The position numbers were made by a program, and so were the translations under genes. From NCBI RefSeq assembly GCF_963676685.1, contig NC_092345.1:79673592-79737591 (forward strand): a stretch of 64,000 nucleotides of DNA, written 5' to 3'. Within the stretch, counting starts at the first letter, position 1. Each line of letters starts with the position of its first letter. Positions 24,496 through 34,920 of this stretch are shown here, in pieces. Under the pieces are notes generated by a model. That model did no database searches. It was not told the origin of the DNA and worked only from the letters and a program-made list of their open reading frames with translations. The DNA comes from Mytilus edulis. Lineage: Eukaryota > Mollusca > Bivalvia > Mytilida > Mytilidae.

Positions 24496-25966
24496 ACTGA
24501 ACGTCAGATTCCCCAAAGGCTTTATTAGAACAATTTGTTACCGGGTTTTTGATTATAACAAGTGCACTGATAAAATGAATAGACAGTTTATTAACAGAAC
24601 AATGACTGGAGGACGAAATAAATCTATATTTGTAACGTTTTTATGCAGCTTCGGAAGCCAGTACATAGTTGAAATTCTCACTTTATTTGGTTCTGTTTTT
24701 AAAGAGGTAAAACACACTTAACTAATATCGCTAACATATTTTTGGGAACGCTAACACATATTTGGAGCAATTATCCGAAAAACAAGAAATCATATTGATG
24801 TGACCTTAACATAAAATTTGTTGACTCCATAAAAAGTGCACTTGAACACTACCATTTGTGGCCTAAGGTTTGATATCATTTTGATTTTCCGTGGCCATAT
24901 GTTCATCAATGTCGGCGTCATATGGTTCCTGATTTTTGTCGCCAAATATGATTTAACGAGGGGTATCATGCTTTCAGTATGCACTTTGTTGTTGTCGGAC
25001 ATAACATTAGACGTAGATTTCTGATGTTGAAATAATTCAGAAAAGTGTTAATCACTGGTAAAATAATAGACACATTCTAGTACTATCATCATAAGACAGA
25101 CTACTTCAATCATTTGATGTCATTCTTTTCTCAGCTTTCCTTTAACAATGTATTTTTTTCTTCAAAATGAAAAACAAGAAAATAAAAAAGGTATTAATTT
25201 AAGTGGATAATTCGAAGCACTGATGATGAAAATGAGTTTTCTAACCCAGTTAAACATGCCATAAGACGACTGAGCTGTTATTCACGACGAAGAAAATAAA
25301 TTTACGGAATAGTACGAACCGCCAATTTTTTTAAAAGCAGTAATTAAATCGTAGATTTTCGTTTTGTGTAACTGACGTTCCTAACATAAATGGTTATTTT
25401 TGCGACGACAAACTATAACTTATGAGGAAAAGATTCAGTTTTCGACTGATTTTGATCATTCAAACTTATCTAACTTAAAAACCAGTTCATGGACCCCTCT
25501 GTTTTAAAATGCCATTTGGTTTGATTACGTAAGAAGATTATGTGTGCCAATTTTCATGAAAATGTAAATAGTGCATTTTTTTTTTAAATTTGATAAATAT
25601 GCAGCAAAAAATGACGTTTGTTTTACTACATTCGTGAACATTTGATAAATATGAGTTATTTGAAAAACAAATTGCACTAATTTGAAGAACATTTATATAA
25701 AACAGAATTTACAAATAATTAAACAAAACACTGTTTGTGTTTATCTTTTAAAACAAAAAAGTTAAGCATTTCTGTCGAAAGGAAAAATGCGCCCACAAAT
25801 CCGAATTTTGAGCAAATATATAAAATTTGGACCACATTTTACTCAAAAAGTAGCACATGAAGGTATAATTTTTATTACATATTAAAATTAATCAGGCAAA
25901 AAATAGCCTATATACAAATTGTTAGCAAAATTTGAATATACGATCAAAACTGTATCGTATGCCCTT
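24496..25966. other. AT-rich, no gene seen
   Basis: Short ORFs only, up to the left target duplication of element A. Confidence 0.3.
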
Positions 25967-25971
25967 AATAC

Positions 25972-26046
25972 CACGGGTAGTAAGGTCGTCATATCGAGGA
26001 GCGTTTAGTACAGTGATTTTGTCATAGTTTGGATAAGTTTGACATG
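25972..26046 (+). repeat. Left terminal inverted repeat of element A
   Basis: 75-bp arm identical in inverse orientation to 30630-30704; starts CACGGGTAGT. Confidence 0.92.
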
Positions 26047-26226
26047 GTTAATTTATGTTGCTTCCCTAAACTATTGCCTCAGTTCTATTCACACGAGTAC
26101 ATAAAAAGCAAATAAGATGCTTGAATCTGTATTGGAGGTCAAACGATCTATATTGGAATTGTTGTTTCACGAAATTAACGCAGAATAAGCAAGATATCGG
26201 AATTGCTATGGTTTGGTTAAGCGATT

Positions 26227-26292
26227 GACATGGTTCGGTTCAGAGTCTAGAAATTCGTCATGGTTTTGGTCAAGATTGTCATGGTTTAGATC
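26227..26292 (+). promoter_or_regulatory. Left subterminal motif array of element A
   Basis: Three close copies: GACATGGTTCGGTTC at 26227, GTCATGGTTTTGGTC at 26257 and GTCATGGTTTAGATC at 26278. A related GACATGGTTAATT overlaps the inner TIR edge at 26041. The inverse motif occurs near the right end. Likely binding sites for the mobilising protein (inference). Confidence 0.6.
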
Positions 26293-27350
26293 GAAATAAA
26301 TATATATGTGTTTCACTTTAATACTGAAAAGTTGATTGATAGCGCCTGTTATTGAACTAAGTCACACTATATATTAACTGCCGGAGAAGAAAAAAAGCCT
26401 GTTTAACCAAATTTAGTGGGTGCAATCGTCAAAGCGTATGTTAAACATGTCATGTTACTTTTCGTAAGTTTTCTACAATATAAATTTAAAAGTCACTGCT
26501 CTTTTAAACTAGCTTTCGATATAATTTTACAAAAAAAAAAGACAAAGCGTTGCTTCTGTTTCACATATAATCTTTTGTCTATATGTCCAAAGTCATGCTT
26601 GACTCTGCCGGGGATATCATGAGCGGCATCACTAGCCAAATAGCTAAAGACTTCTATTCAAAAGTGGCAGCCAGTCAAAAAGTAACTCCTGTTTTTCATT
26701 TTCTTTTCTAGAAAACTATTCATTTGTTGGTTTTTCTTTATTGCAAATTTTGAACTAGTTTATGATGAATAAAAGGAGATGTGGGGTTATAGGTCCATGA
26801 TACAGTAACCCAACTACAAAACTAACCAAAGTATATTAAGAGGACATCATAAGTCTTCAACCATTTACGAAACCGAATAGTTACGCGTGACATGGACAAC
26901 AGTTTTAAAACTTATTGGTTTTAAAACTATAATAGGTGAAATTACAATAAAAAGTACTTTCAAAGTTCAAATTTAAATATATGAAAGATCACAACTCCAA
27001 TTTTGGATTTAAGCCGGTATAATGTTCAAGTTTATCAATTATTATTTGGAATCAATAAACATCTTTGTAATATTGTATATAAATGCATCGTGTATAGTAT
27101 CATTGAATTATTTCAAATATTTTACTTTTTATGTAATACAGTTTCTATACTAATATCTGAAAAAAACCCTCCTGCTATCTAGTTTAAAGTATGAGGTGGT
27201 ATATTATTAAATGTGATTGAAAAAAGGATTGAAATGCAAAGAAACACGTGTTATATTGTCTGCTACATGTACATTTAAACTGTGTACGACCTTAATTGAC
27301 CTGGCTAGACAAGAAATCATCGTTTGTAATAGGATAAAACGCATTACAAG

Positions 27351-29253
27351 ATGGACGAAGATGAAACAGATGGTAAGTTTGTTGATATATATCACAAGTA
27401 CACTTCATTTGAACTTCTTAGAACATTCAATGATATTTTATGCTATCTATATTTGCCGTTTATCATTTTTTGCTTATTTGATTTTCAATTTACTAGGTAA
27501 TATCAAATGTAAGATGACGTGGGAAATACATAAATGAGACAGCAAATCAACAACACAAACATGAATTCTTCAACAATAGGATGAAATAAATAGGCCAAAC
27601 TCTATATCTGCCTGTTTCTATAAAATGGGTAAATAAATTGAACAGAGACAACCAGAGATCTGAAACCATCAAACTATTCTTAGTATAGCGTAAAACAGTA
27701 AGGTATGACATAGGACAACTTGTCGCGTCACTAGGTTCTGGATTTTTTTGGTGAGTCGCAACTTCGGAATTCAATAAATATGTTTTTGAAATTAAATGTG
27801 TAAAACCCTTCCTTTCACAATAGTTAGCACTTATGAATGCTTGTTTGGTGTCTGTGTTGAAAAGTTATATTTTCATGATTTCGTAGTTTATAACTTCTTT
27901 TCAATTTGTGTAACTAAATATGTTTAGCATAAAAAAAACGCAGCCAAATTCATAATTGTTTTTTTGTTGTTTTTATTTACACGATAAGGCTCCAAATTTT
28001 ACACAAATGCATTGAATTGGACTCGTACAATTTTTCAGAGGCAATTGCATCTATTGGTCCTTACGGGTCATTTGAAGCTGTTGGTGATACTGATTTTATT
28101 GAAGAAACAGTGGTTTCACTCAATAAAGATGATGACAAATTAGATGAAAATAATAATGAAAATCAACAGGGTTTGCCAAAAAACAACGAAAGTTCAGTGC
28201 GACATCTGTTCTAAAATTGTTCAAAGAAGATGTCTAACACGCCACATGAGAACACACGGTGATCAACTGATTTGTTCGCATTGTCCAGCGAAATTATCAG
28301 ATAGATGGGCCTTGACGGAACATGAAGCACGACATTCAAACCCTTTAATGTTCGATAAAAATTAAAATCACAAAAATTCTGAACTCAGAGGAAAATCAAT
28401 TCGGGAAGTCCATAATCACATGGCAAAATCAAATAACAAAACGCATCAAAAACGAATGGACAAGAACTGTCATATGCCTGTCAGACTTGGTACAGTCATT
28501 TTCAAATGTAGAAAATAGTTGATTGAACCTGGTTTTATAGCTAGCTAAACCTCTCACTTGAATGACAGTTGCATCAAATTCCATTATATTGTCACCGATG
28601 AGTGAACAAAACAAACAGACACAATAGGTAAAAATGTCAAAAATAGGGGTACAGCAGTCAACATTGTGTTATCATCTCAATCACTATAAAAACAACAAAT
28701 GTAACGAAGAAGCACAAAAAGGCATACATCAAATTAACATCCTCATTTTGATTATATCATACGATTTTATTTGTCTATGTAAAATGCATCCAATCAAGGA
28801 AGGAGGGTTTTGAGTACTGGTGTAAAATTGCGCGTTTGAAATTCGCACACATTCGATGTTTGCGGCAAAAAATATACTTCAAGAATCGGCCTAAGTCGTC
28901 ATTTAAGAGACCCTGCTAGTTCACGCCCAATAGAGTGTGATATTTGCCATCAACGGTTTAACGATAACGCACATTTTGAAGGTCATCGCAACAGTAAACA
29001 TTTAAATTACAAACAGTTTAAATGTACCGTATGCAGCAAGGCTTTCGCTTATAGACAATCAATGGCAAGACATGTCAAAGAATGTCAAGGGAATAAGTCC
29101 TACATCTGTATGGAATGTAATGCTGTGTTTAACAGCAAGCGTTCACTAAACCAGCACCATAGTGGGATACACGAGCAGAAAGAGCATAAATGTATGTGTG
29201 GAAAGTCCTTCCGTTTGGTTCGATCATTCACCAGACACAGTAAAATATGTTAA
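27351..29253 (+). pseudogene. C2H2 zinc-finger protein gene inside element A, broken
   Basis: Exon 1 is 27351-27372 (encodes MDEDETD, donor G|GTAAGT). Exon 2 starts at 28039 (acceptor TTTTTCAG) and continues in frame as an acidic N-terminus (EAIASIGPYGSFEAVGDTDF...). Near 28170-28200 the frame shifts by one. In the new frame two fingers follow, CDICSKIVQRR..H-x3-H and CSHCPAKLSDRW..H-x3-H, with a stop at 28363-28365. A reverse-oriented dispersed repeat then interrupts the gene (28366 to about 28640). From 28840 to 29253 about five more finger units are open: one degenerate (FDVCGKKY, first Cys lost), CDICHQRF, CTVCSKAF (C2HC), CMECNAVF, and CMCGKSF (C-x1-C, ends HSKIC). There are about seven finger units in all. 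It lies wholly between the 75-bp TIRs of element A, so it is probably an element-encoded DNA-binding protein, now inactive in this copy. Confidence 0.72.
28366..28640 (-). repeat. Dispersed repeat (GACAGTTCTTGTCCATTCGT family) interrupting the zinc-finger gene
   Basis: Reverse orientation: CATGGCAAAATCAAATAACA ... AACGAATGGACAAGAACTGT ... AAATTCCATTATATTG. Forward copies at 44935-45215 and 60300-60570. Its start coincides with the stop after the second finger. Confidence 0.72.
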
Positions 29254-29368
29254 ACAAAATAGTATTTAATAAATTTAAAATTTGATTTTTGATTCATTTC
29301 TAGCATTCATAAAGTTTAAATGATATAAATTTTGTCTCATTTTCAAGATAAGGACATTTTTAGATATC

Positions 29369-29526
29369 CTAACATGCTCTTTTATGGGGATGGATTTTTT
29401 CTTCATCTTTCCTATAGTACTGACGAATTCCTTGAGCACCATGTGCAAATCCATCATATGGGTTCACGATTGCAATATTTACGTTTAGCAGTAGATCTTC
29501 GGGGTTGGTCAAACTTTGCATGGCTT
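29369..29526 (-). CDS. Possible terminal exon of a second, convergent gene in element A
   Basis: On the minus strand a clean acceptor (TTATTTCAG) precedes an open stretch of 51 residues ending at TAG (29371-29369). It begins EAMQSLTNPEDLLLNVNIA and contains PYDGFAHGAQGIRQYYRKDE. Composition looks protein-like rather than random for this AT-rich DNA. No upstream exon was found; 29745-30125 is a dispersed repeat and the rest to the TIR is unremarkable. If real, it is transcribed toward the zinc-finger gene. The family is not recognised. Confidence 0.35.
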
Positions 29527-29744
29527 CTGAAATAAATAAACGTAGTATTGTTAAATTAGTTCTTTTGGATTCAAGTTTATAATATGATTTAGGAAATAAA
29601 AGATTTAAAGATTAAAAAACAAATATTGAAAAATAGGATCCTCTCAATATTGTTTCATATAATATTATGCTATTCAATGAAACTACAGTGTTAAATATAT
29701 GTCGTTATTTATTTGTGTCTTTAGTGTTTCTGTTACTTGATTTT

Positions 29745-30125
29745 CTTGTTTAAACCCGATCTGGTGAGTTTACATGTGTGGCATGGTTAAGGCGAAGAAG
29801 AGGTTGGGGAACCCGCAAACATGTTTTACTCCGCAATATTTTGTATATACTGTCTCAAGTTAAGTGTCTGTAATTCCGTGAATATCGTATGTAGCTGTGT
29901 ATCATATTTTGCTATTTATTTTGGACAGAAATTAGGCTGATGATTTTCTAATTGGAATTCCTATACATTGAATTTTGTCGCAGCCTTTTATATCATGCTA
30001 AGAAATATGGTTTTGCTCATTGTTGAATGTTGAAGGCCTCTTGATGACAAATAGCTGCTAATATCTACGTCATTTGATCTCAGGTGGATAGTTATCTCAT
30101 TGGCAATCATACTGCATCTACTTAT
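29745..30125 (-). repeat. Dispersed repeat 'GATGTGGTATGATTGC' family, reverse copy inside element A
   Basis: GTTTAAACCCGATCTGG ... TGTCTGTAATTCCGTGAATA ... TCTCATTGGCAATCATACTG, colinear with the reverse of 18206-18610. A later insertion into element A. Confidence 0.62.
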
Positions 30126-30236
30126 AACATATTACTACATTGTTTGTGCGTTTTTATGTCCTTCTATGTTTCAAATGGAACGATTTCTGTTAATTTTGAT
30201 AGTAACTCTTCATTATACACGAGAAGAATTACATAA

Positions 30237-30292
30237 CTGAACCATGTCGAACATGAACTTAACCATGACACTAATGAACCAAACCATGACAC
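30237..30292 (-). promoter_or_regulatory. Right subterminal motif array of element A
   Basis: Three inverse copies of the left-end motif: GAACCATGTC near 30238, TTAACCATGACAC near 30258 and AACCAAACCATGACAC near 30277. Confidence 0.58.
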
Positions 30293-30629
30293 AGATATTT
30301 CAGTATTTTTGAATTGATTGCAAAAGTAGGTATTTTTCAGAATAATTGACCGCAGTGTTATATCACGAAGATATATGTGATGTAACAGACTGTAAGAAAA
30401 TAACTTTTTTTATGCACGATAAACCAATTAGCAAGTTTTAAATTTTGACATACGCAAGCTTTGTTCTGCGTTAAATCATTAACCATTAGATACCACTTGT
30501 GATGTACTAAGATATTTACTTTATACAAAGGTACTTACCAGCTTGAATTAGTGATCAGAAGTTCCGTTTACAAAATATCCCAATGTTTACATTTTGGCAT
30601 TGATTGTCATCAAAAAGACTTAACACCGT

Positions 30630-30704
30630 CATGTCAAACTTATCCAAACTATGACAAAATCACTGTACTAAACGCTCCTCGATATGACGACCTTACTACC
30701 CGTG
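30630..30704 (-). repeat. Right terminal inverted repeat of element A
   Basis: Exact reverse complement of 25972-26046; followed by the AATAC target duplication. Confidence 0.92.
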
Positions 30705-30807
30705 AATACGGGTTTGATAGGGACTAAAACGGATTAATACGGATGATGCCGGATCGTATTCGTAGCTTATCCAGCGTCATATCCGTAAATGTGTGACCTA
30801 GGTTTAA

Positions 30808-31244
30808 GGTGGCACGGTAGTATTTCCTGGCCCATAGGGATAATGATAGCCTTTTTAGAATTTTCACCACTTTCTAACACTGCAAAAAAAATCTACATTC
30901 ACACTTAACTGAAGTACTTTCATTTTACTATTCAGAAATGAATTTGAATATGTATCATGACCGTTTACTTTTTTTGCTATTTTTAGAAACCTAAGGCCAC
31001 TAGTAATTTTAGGTCTTTTATGGTGCAGTGAATACAAAATTTAAAAAAATTCTCAAAAATTCATTTTCATCTGTATGTAAAATTATTTCATATTTTTCTA
31101 CACCTGATTCATCCCTTAGTTTGGGAAAGTATGTTCAGTTGATACTGTATTTTTTGTCCAATCACACTGTTTAGATACATTTACCTAAGTAGGGTACACA
31201 AAAGAGCAACCTAAATTCTGGAATGCAAATACTACCGTGCCACC
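30808..31244. mobile_element. MITE with GGTGGCACGGTAGTATTT ends
   Basis: GGTGGCACGGTAGTATTT at 30808 is the exact inverse of AAATACTACCGTGCCACC ending at 31244. TTAA lies next to both ends (30804-30807 and 31246-31249). Length 437 bp, no ORF. Confidence 0.72.
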
Positions 31245-31383
31245 ATTAAGATGAAAGTAAAATCCAGTCCTTCTCAATCTAAATGTTTTCACGGGGTTTG
31301 TTATATGTCAGTATAATAGTTTTATGTTAAAGTTCTTATTATTTGTACGTGAAGACTTTCTCTATTGTCACTTCCTTCGTTTA

Positions 31384-31446
31384 GGAAATCAAAACTTTGA
31401 ACAGATTCGAAATCAACAATATTAGCAAGCAATTCATCAAATACTT
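31384..31446 (-). pseudogene. Detached reverse-transcriptase fragment
   Basis: About 60 bases nearly identical to 24189-24251, which encode the DELLANIVDFESVQSFDF block of the RT pseudogene. It lies on the other side of element A with no other RT sequence around it. Confidence 0.6.
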
Positions 31447-31739
31447 GCATATACAAAAATTGTTAGCATGCTTGTCGGCTGATACGGATGAAAACCAGGA
31501 CGTCTGTTTAAGTTTAAGTTTAGACATATTTTATTGTTCAAAATGACAAATGGATTAGACACAAGTTTTACAACTTAGTTACGTCTTCTCCTGTAGGCGG
31601 GTTCAATTTGTTCTCTGCAACTTGTGTTAAGCGAAAAGAAAGAGTCTGGGTTGTGTACAAACTGTTTACATATATTTTACATTGAGCGTTCAGGATGGCT
31701 CGTTATCACATAACAAAATTATCCACATTAACCAAATGT
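31447..31739. other. No gene seen
   Basis: AT-rich spacer between the RT fragment and the array. Confidence 0.3.
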
Positions 31740-31967
31740 AATATCTGTTTACGAGTAGTTTTCATACCTCAGACGGACCTGTTTAACAAAAATCTTATGA
31801 CCACATCAATCTAAACTGACTTTATTTGCTCTTCAGTCTTTCTGCAAATCTATATAGCTGCACAGTACTTAAGTTTTAATTTTAGGTCAAGAGGGACTGT
31901 ACTATACAAGTTACAGAAATATTGGAAAACAATTTTGTTCGCATCAATTTATAGTACCAGCATGCAG

Positions 31968-32100
31968 GGGCAGATCCAGCCATTTAAAAAAAGGAGGGGG
32001 GTTCCAACTATATGTTCAAATTCAAAAGCATTGATCGTCAAAAAAAAGGGGGTTCCAACTCCTGAATCCCCCCCCCCCCCCCTTGATCAGCCAATGACCA
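31968..32100. repeat. Quasi-palindromic dispersed repeat (GGCGGATCCAGCCATTT family), copy 2
   Basis: GGGGCAGATCCAGCCATTTA, GCATTGATCGTC and a run of about 18 C; same family as 12940-13150. Confidence 0.68.
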
Positions 32101-33885
32101 TGTCCTCTTTTTATTCAAAATATTGAATCATAAACAAATATCAGTAGTTTTCATACTTCAGACTGAGTCGTATAATAAAATCTTTTGACCGCATCAACCG
32201 AATCTTTCCATATTTGCTTTTTTGTATGTAAATCTAAATAGCTGCACAGTAATTCAGTTATAATTTTAGGTCAAGAGGGACTGTAGTATATAAATAACTA
32301 CAATATTGGAATTTAGAGTGTCAGCATTTCCTATTTTTATTCAAAATATCGCATCAGAAACAAATATCAGTCATGTCAGTAGTTTTCATACCTCAGACTG
32401 ACAGTAACATGTAATCATGTGATAAAATTATTTGTCTGCGTCAATCAAAACTGGCAATATTTGACCTCATCAACCAAAACTGACCATATTTGACCGCATC
32501 AACCAAAACTGACCATATTTGCTCTTTTTTATGTAACTCTTATAGTCGCATAGTAAATCTGTAATATTTTTTATGTAAGGATGGATTGTAAAATCATGAA
32601 AATACAAATGATAGAAATATGGGAACACAATGCTACCTTATTTCATTTGCATCAATTTAGAATGCCAGCATGTCCTCTTTTTATTCAAAATATTGCATCA
32701 TAAACAAATATCAGTAGTTTTCATACCTCAGACTGACTGGTATAACAAAATAATTTGTCCGCATCAACCAAAACTGACCATATTTGCACTTTATTATGAA
32801 CATGATGTGAATCTTAATAGCCGCAAAATAAATCATGTATATTTTTATATCAGGATGGATTGTTTGATAAAAATGAAAGCAATATTGGAAAATAAAATTA
32901 TGCTCACATCAGTTTATAGTGCCAGCATGTCCTCTTTTTCATCAAAATTTTGAATCGTAAACTAATTTCAGTAGTTTTAATATCTCAGACTGACTCATGA
33001 ATATAACAAAATTATTTGTCGCATCAACCAAAACTGACCATATTTGCTCTTTTTTATGTAACTCTTATAGTCGCATAGTAAATCTGTAATATTTTTTATG
33101 TAAGGATGGATTGTAAAATCATGAAAATACAAATGATAGAAATATGGGAACACAATGCTACCTTATTTCATTTGCATCAATTTAGAATGCCAGCATGTCC
33201 TCTTTTTATTCAAAATATTGCATCATAAACAAATATCAGTAGTTTTCATACCTCAGACTGACTGGTAATAACAAAATAATTTGTCCGCATCAACCAAAAC
33301 TGACCATATTTGCACTTTATTATGAACATGATGTGAATCTTAATAGCCGCAAAGTAAATCATGTATATTTTTATATCAGGATGGATTGTTTGATAAAAAT
33401 GAAAGCAATATTGGGAAATAAAATTATGCTCACATCAGTTTATAGTGCCAGCATGTCCTCTTTTTCATCAAAAGTTTGAATCGTAAACTAATTTCAGTAG
33501 TTTTAATATCTCAGACTGACTCATGAATATAACAAAATTATTTGTCGCATCAACCAAAACTGACCATATTTGACAGCATCAACCAAAACTGACTATATTT
33601 GACCGCATCAACCAAAACTGACCATATTTGCTCTTTTTTATGTAGCTCTTATAGTCGCATAGTAAATCTGTAATATTTTTATGTAAGGATGGATTATAAA
33701 ATCATGAAAATACAAATGATAGAAATATGGGAACACAATGCTACCTAATTTCATTTGCATCAATTTAGAATGCCAGCATGTCCTCTTTTTATTCATAATA
33801 TTGCATCATAAACAAATATCAGTAGTTTTCATACCTCAGACTGACTGGTATAACAAAATAATTTGTCCGCATCAACCAAAACTGA

Positions 33886-34124
33886 GGCCAAATAAAAAAG
33901 TATGTGTGGTTCCAGTTACATCTGAAAAAAAGTGAGGGTAGGTAGGTAGGGATTTTTGTTTATTTTATTGGTTTTTTTTTTACATTGAGTCTATGGGAGC
34001 AACATTCAGACTTTAACAGTGCTTAATGAAAAATGACAATAAAATCTTTAGGGTAGGCTATTTTTAAGCCTAAAAAGTAGGGACGGTAGGGTTACTGGAA
34101 CCACACATATATTTTTATTTGGCC
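33886..34124. mobile_element. 239-bp MITE, copy 1, in the higher-order array
   Basis: Ends GGCCAAATAAAAA.. and ..TTTTTATTTGGCC, with paired GTGTGGTTCCAGT/ACTGGAACCACAC inside. TGA is duplicated at both sides (33883-33885 and 34125-34127). Neighbouring array units carry the uninterrupted AAAACTGACCATATTTG, proving the insertion. The 3-bp duplication is compatible with a PIF/Harbinger-type element. Confidence 0.86.
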
Positions 34125-34681
34125 TGACCATATTTGCACTTTATTATGAACATGATGTGTATCTTAATAGCCGCAAAGTAAATCATGTATATTTTTATAT
34201 CAGGATGGATTGTTTGATAAAAATGAAAGCAATATTGGAAAATAAAATTATGCTCACATCAGTTTATAGTGCCAGCATGTCCTCTTTTTCATCAACATTT
34301 TGAATCGTAAACTAATTTCAGTAGTTTTAATATCTCAGACTGACTCATGAATATAACAAAATTATTTGACAGCATCAACTAAAACTGACTATATTTGACC
34401 GCATCAACCAAAACTGACCATATTTGCTCTTTTTTATGTAGCTCTTATAGTCGCATAGTAAATCTGTAATATTTTTATGTAAGGATGGATTGTAAAATCA
34501 TGAAAATACAAATGATAGAACTTTGGGAACACAATGCTACCTAATTTCATTTGCATCAATTTAGAATGCCAGCATGTCCTCTTTTTATTCAAAATATTGC
34601 ATCATAAACAAATATCAGTAGTTTTCATACATCAGACTGACTGGTATAACAAAATAATTTGTCCGCATCAACCAAAACTGA

Positions 34682-34920
34682 GGCCAAATAAAAAAGTATG
34701 TGTGGTTCCAGTTACATCTGAAAAAAAGTGAGGGTAGGTAGGTAGGGATTTTTGTTTATTTTATTGGTTTTTTTTTTACATTGAGTCTATGGGAGCAACA
34801 TTCAGACTTTAACAGTGCTTAATGAAAAATGACAATAAAATCTTTAGGGTAGGCTATTTTTAAGCCTAAAAAGTAGGGACGGTAGGGTTACTGGAACCAC
34901 ACATATATTTTTATTTGGCC
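34682..34920. mobile_element. 239-bp MITE, copy 2, in the higher-order array
   Basis: Same length, site and flanking TGA (34679-34681 and 34921-34923) as 33886-34124; carried along by duplication of the array unit. Confidence 0.86.

Larger units (their letters stand above)
25972..30704. mobile_element. DNA transposon element A: 75-bp perfect TIRs, 5-bp target duplication
   Basis: The 75 bases at 25972-26046 (starting CACGGGTAGTAAGGTCGTCA) are the exact reverse complement of 30630-30704. Immediately outside, AATAC occurs on both sides (25967-25971 and 30705-30709), a 5-bp target-site duplication. Length is 4733 bp. Inside the ends are inverted copies of a motif close to GTCATGGTTTGGTTC. Contents are a broken C2H2 zinc-finger gene (+), a possible minus-strand exon and two inserted dispersed repeats. 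No DDE/RAG-type transposase core is visible. CAC ends with 5-bp duplications occur in Transib/RAG-type elements and some hAT subgroups have short duplications; assignment is open. Confidence 0.88.
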
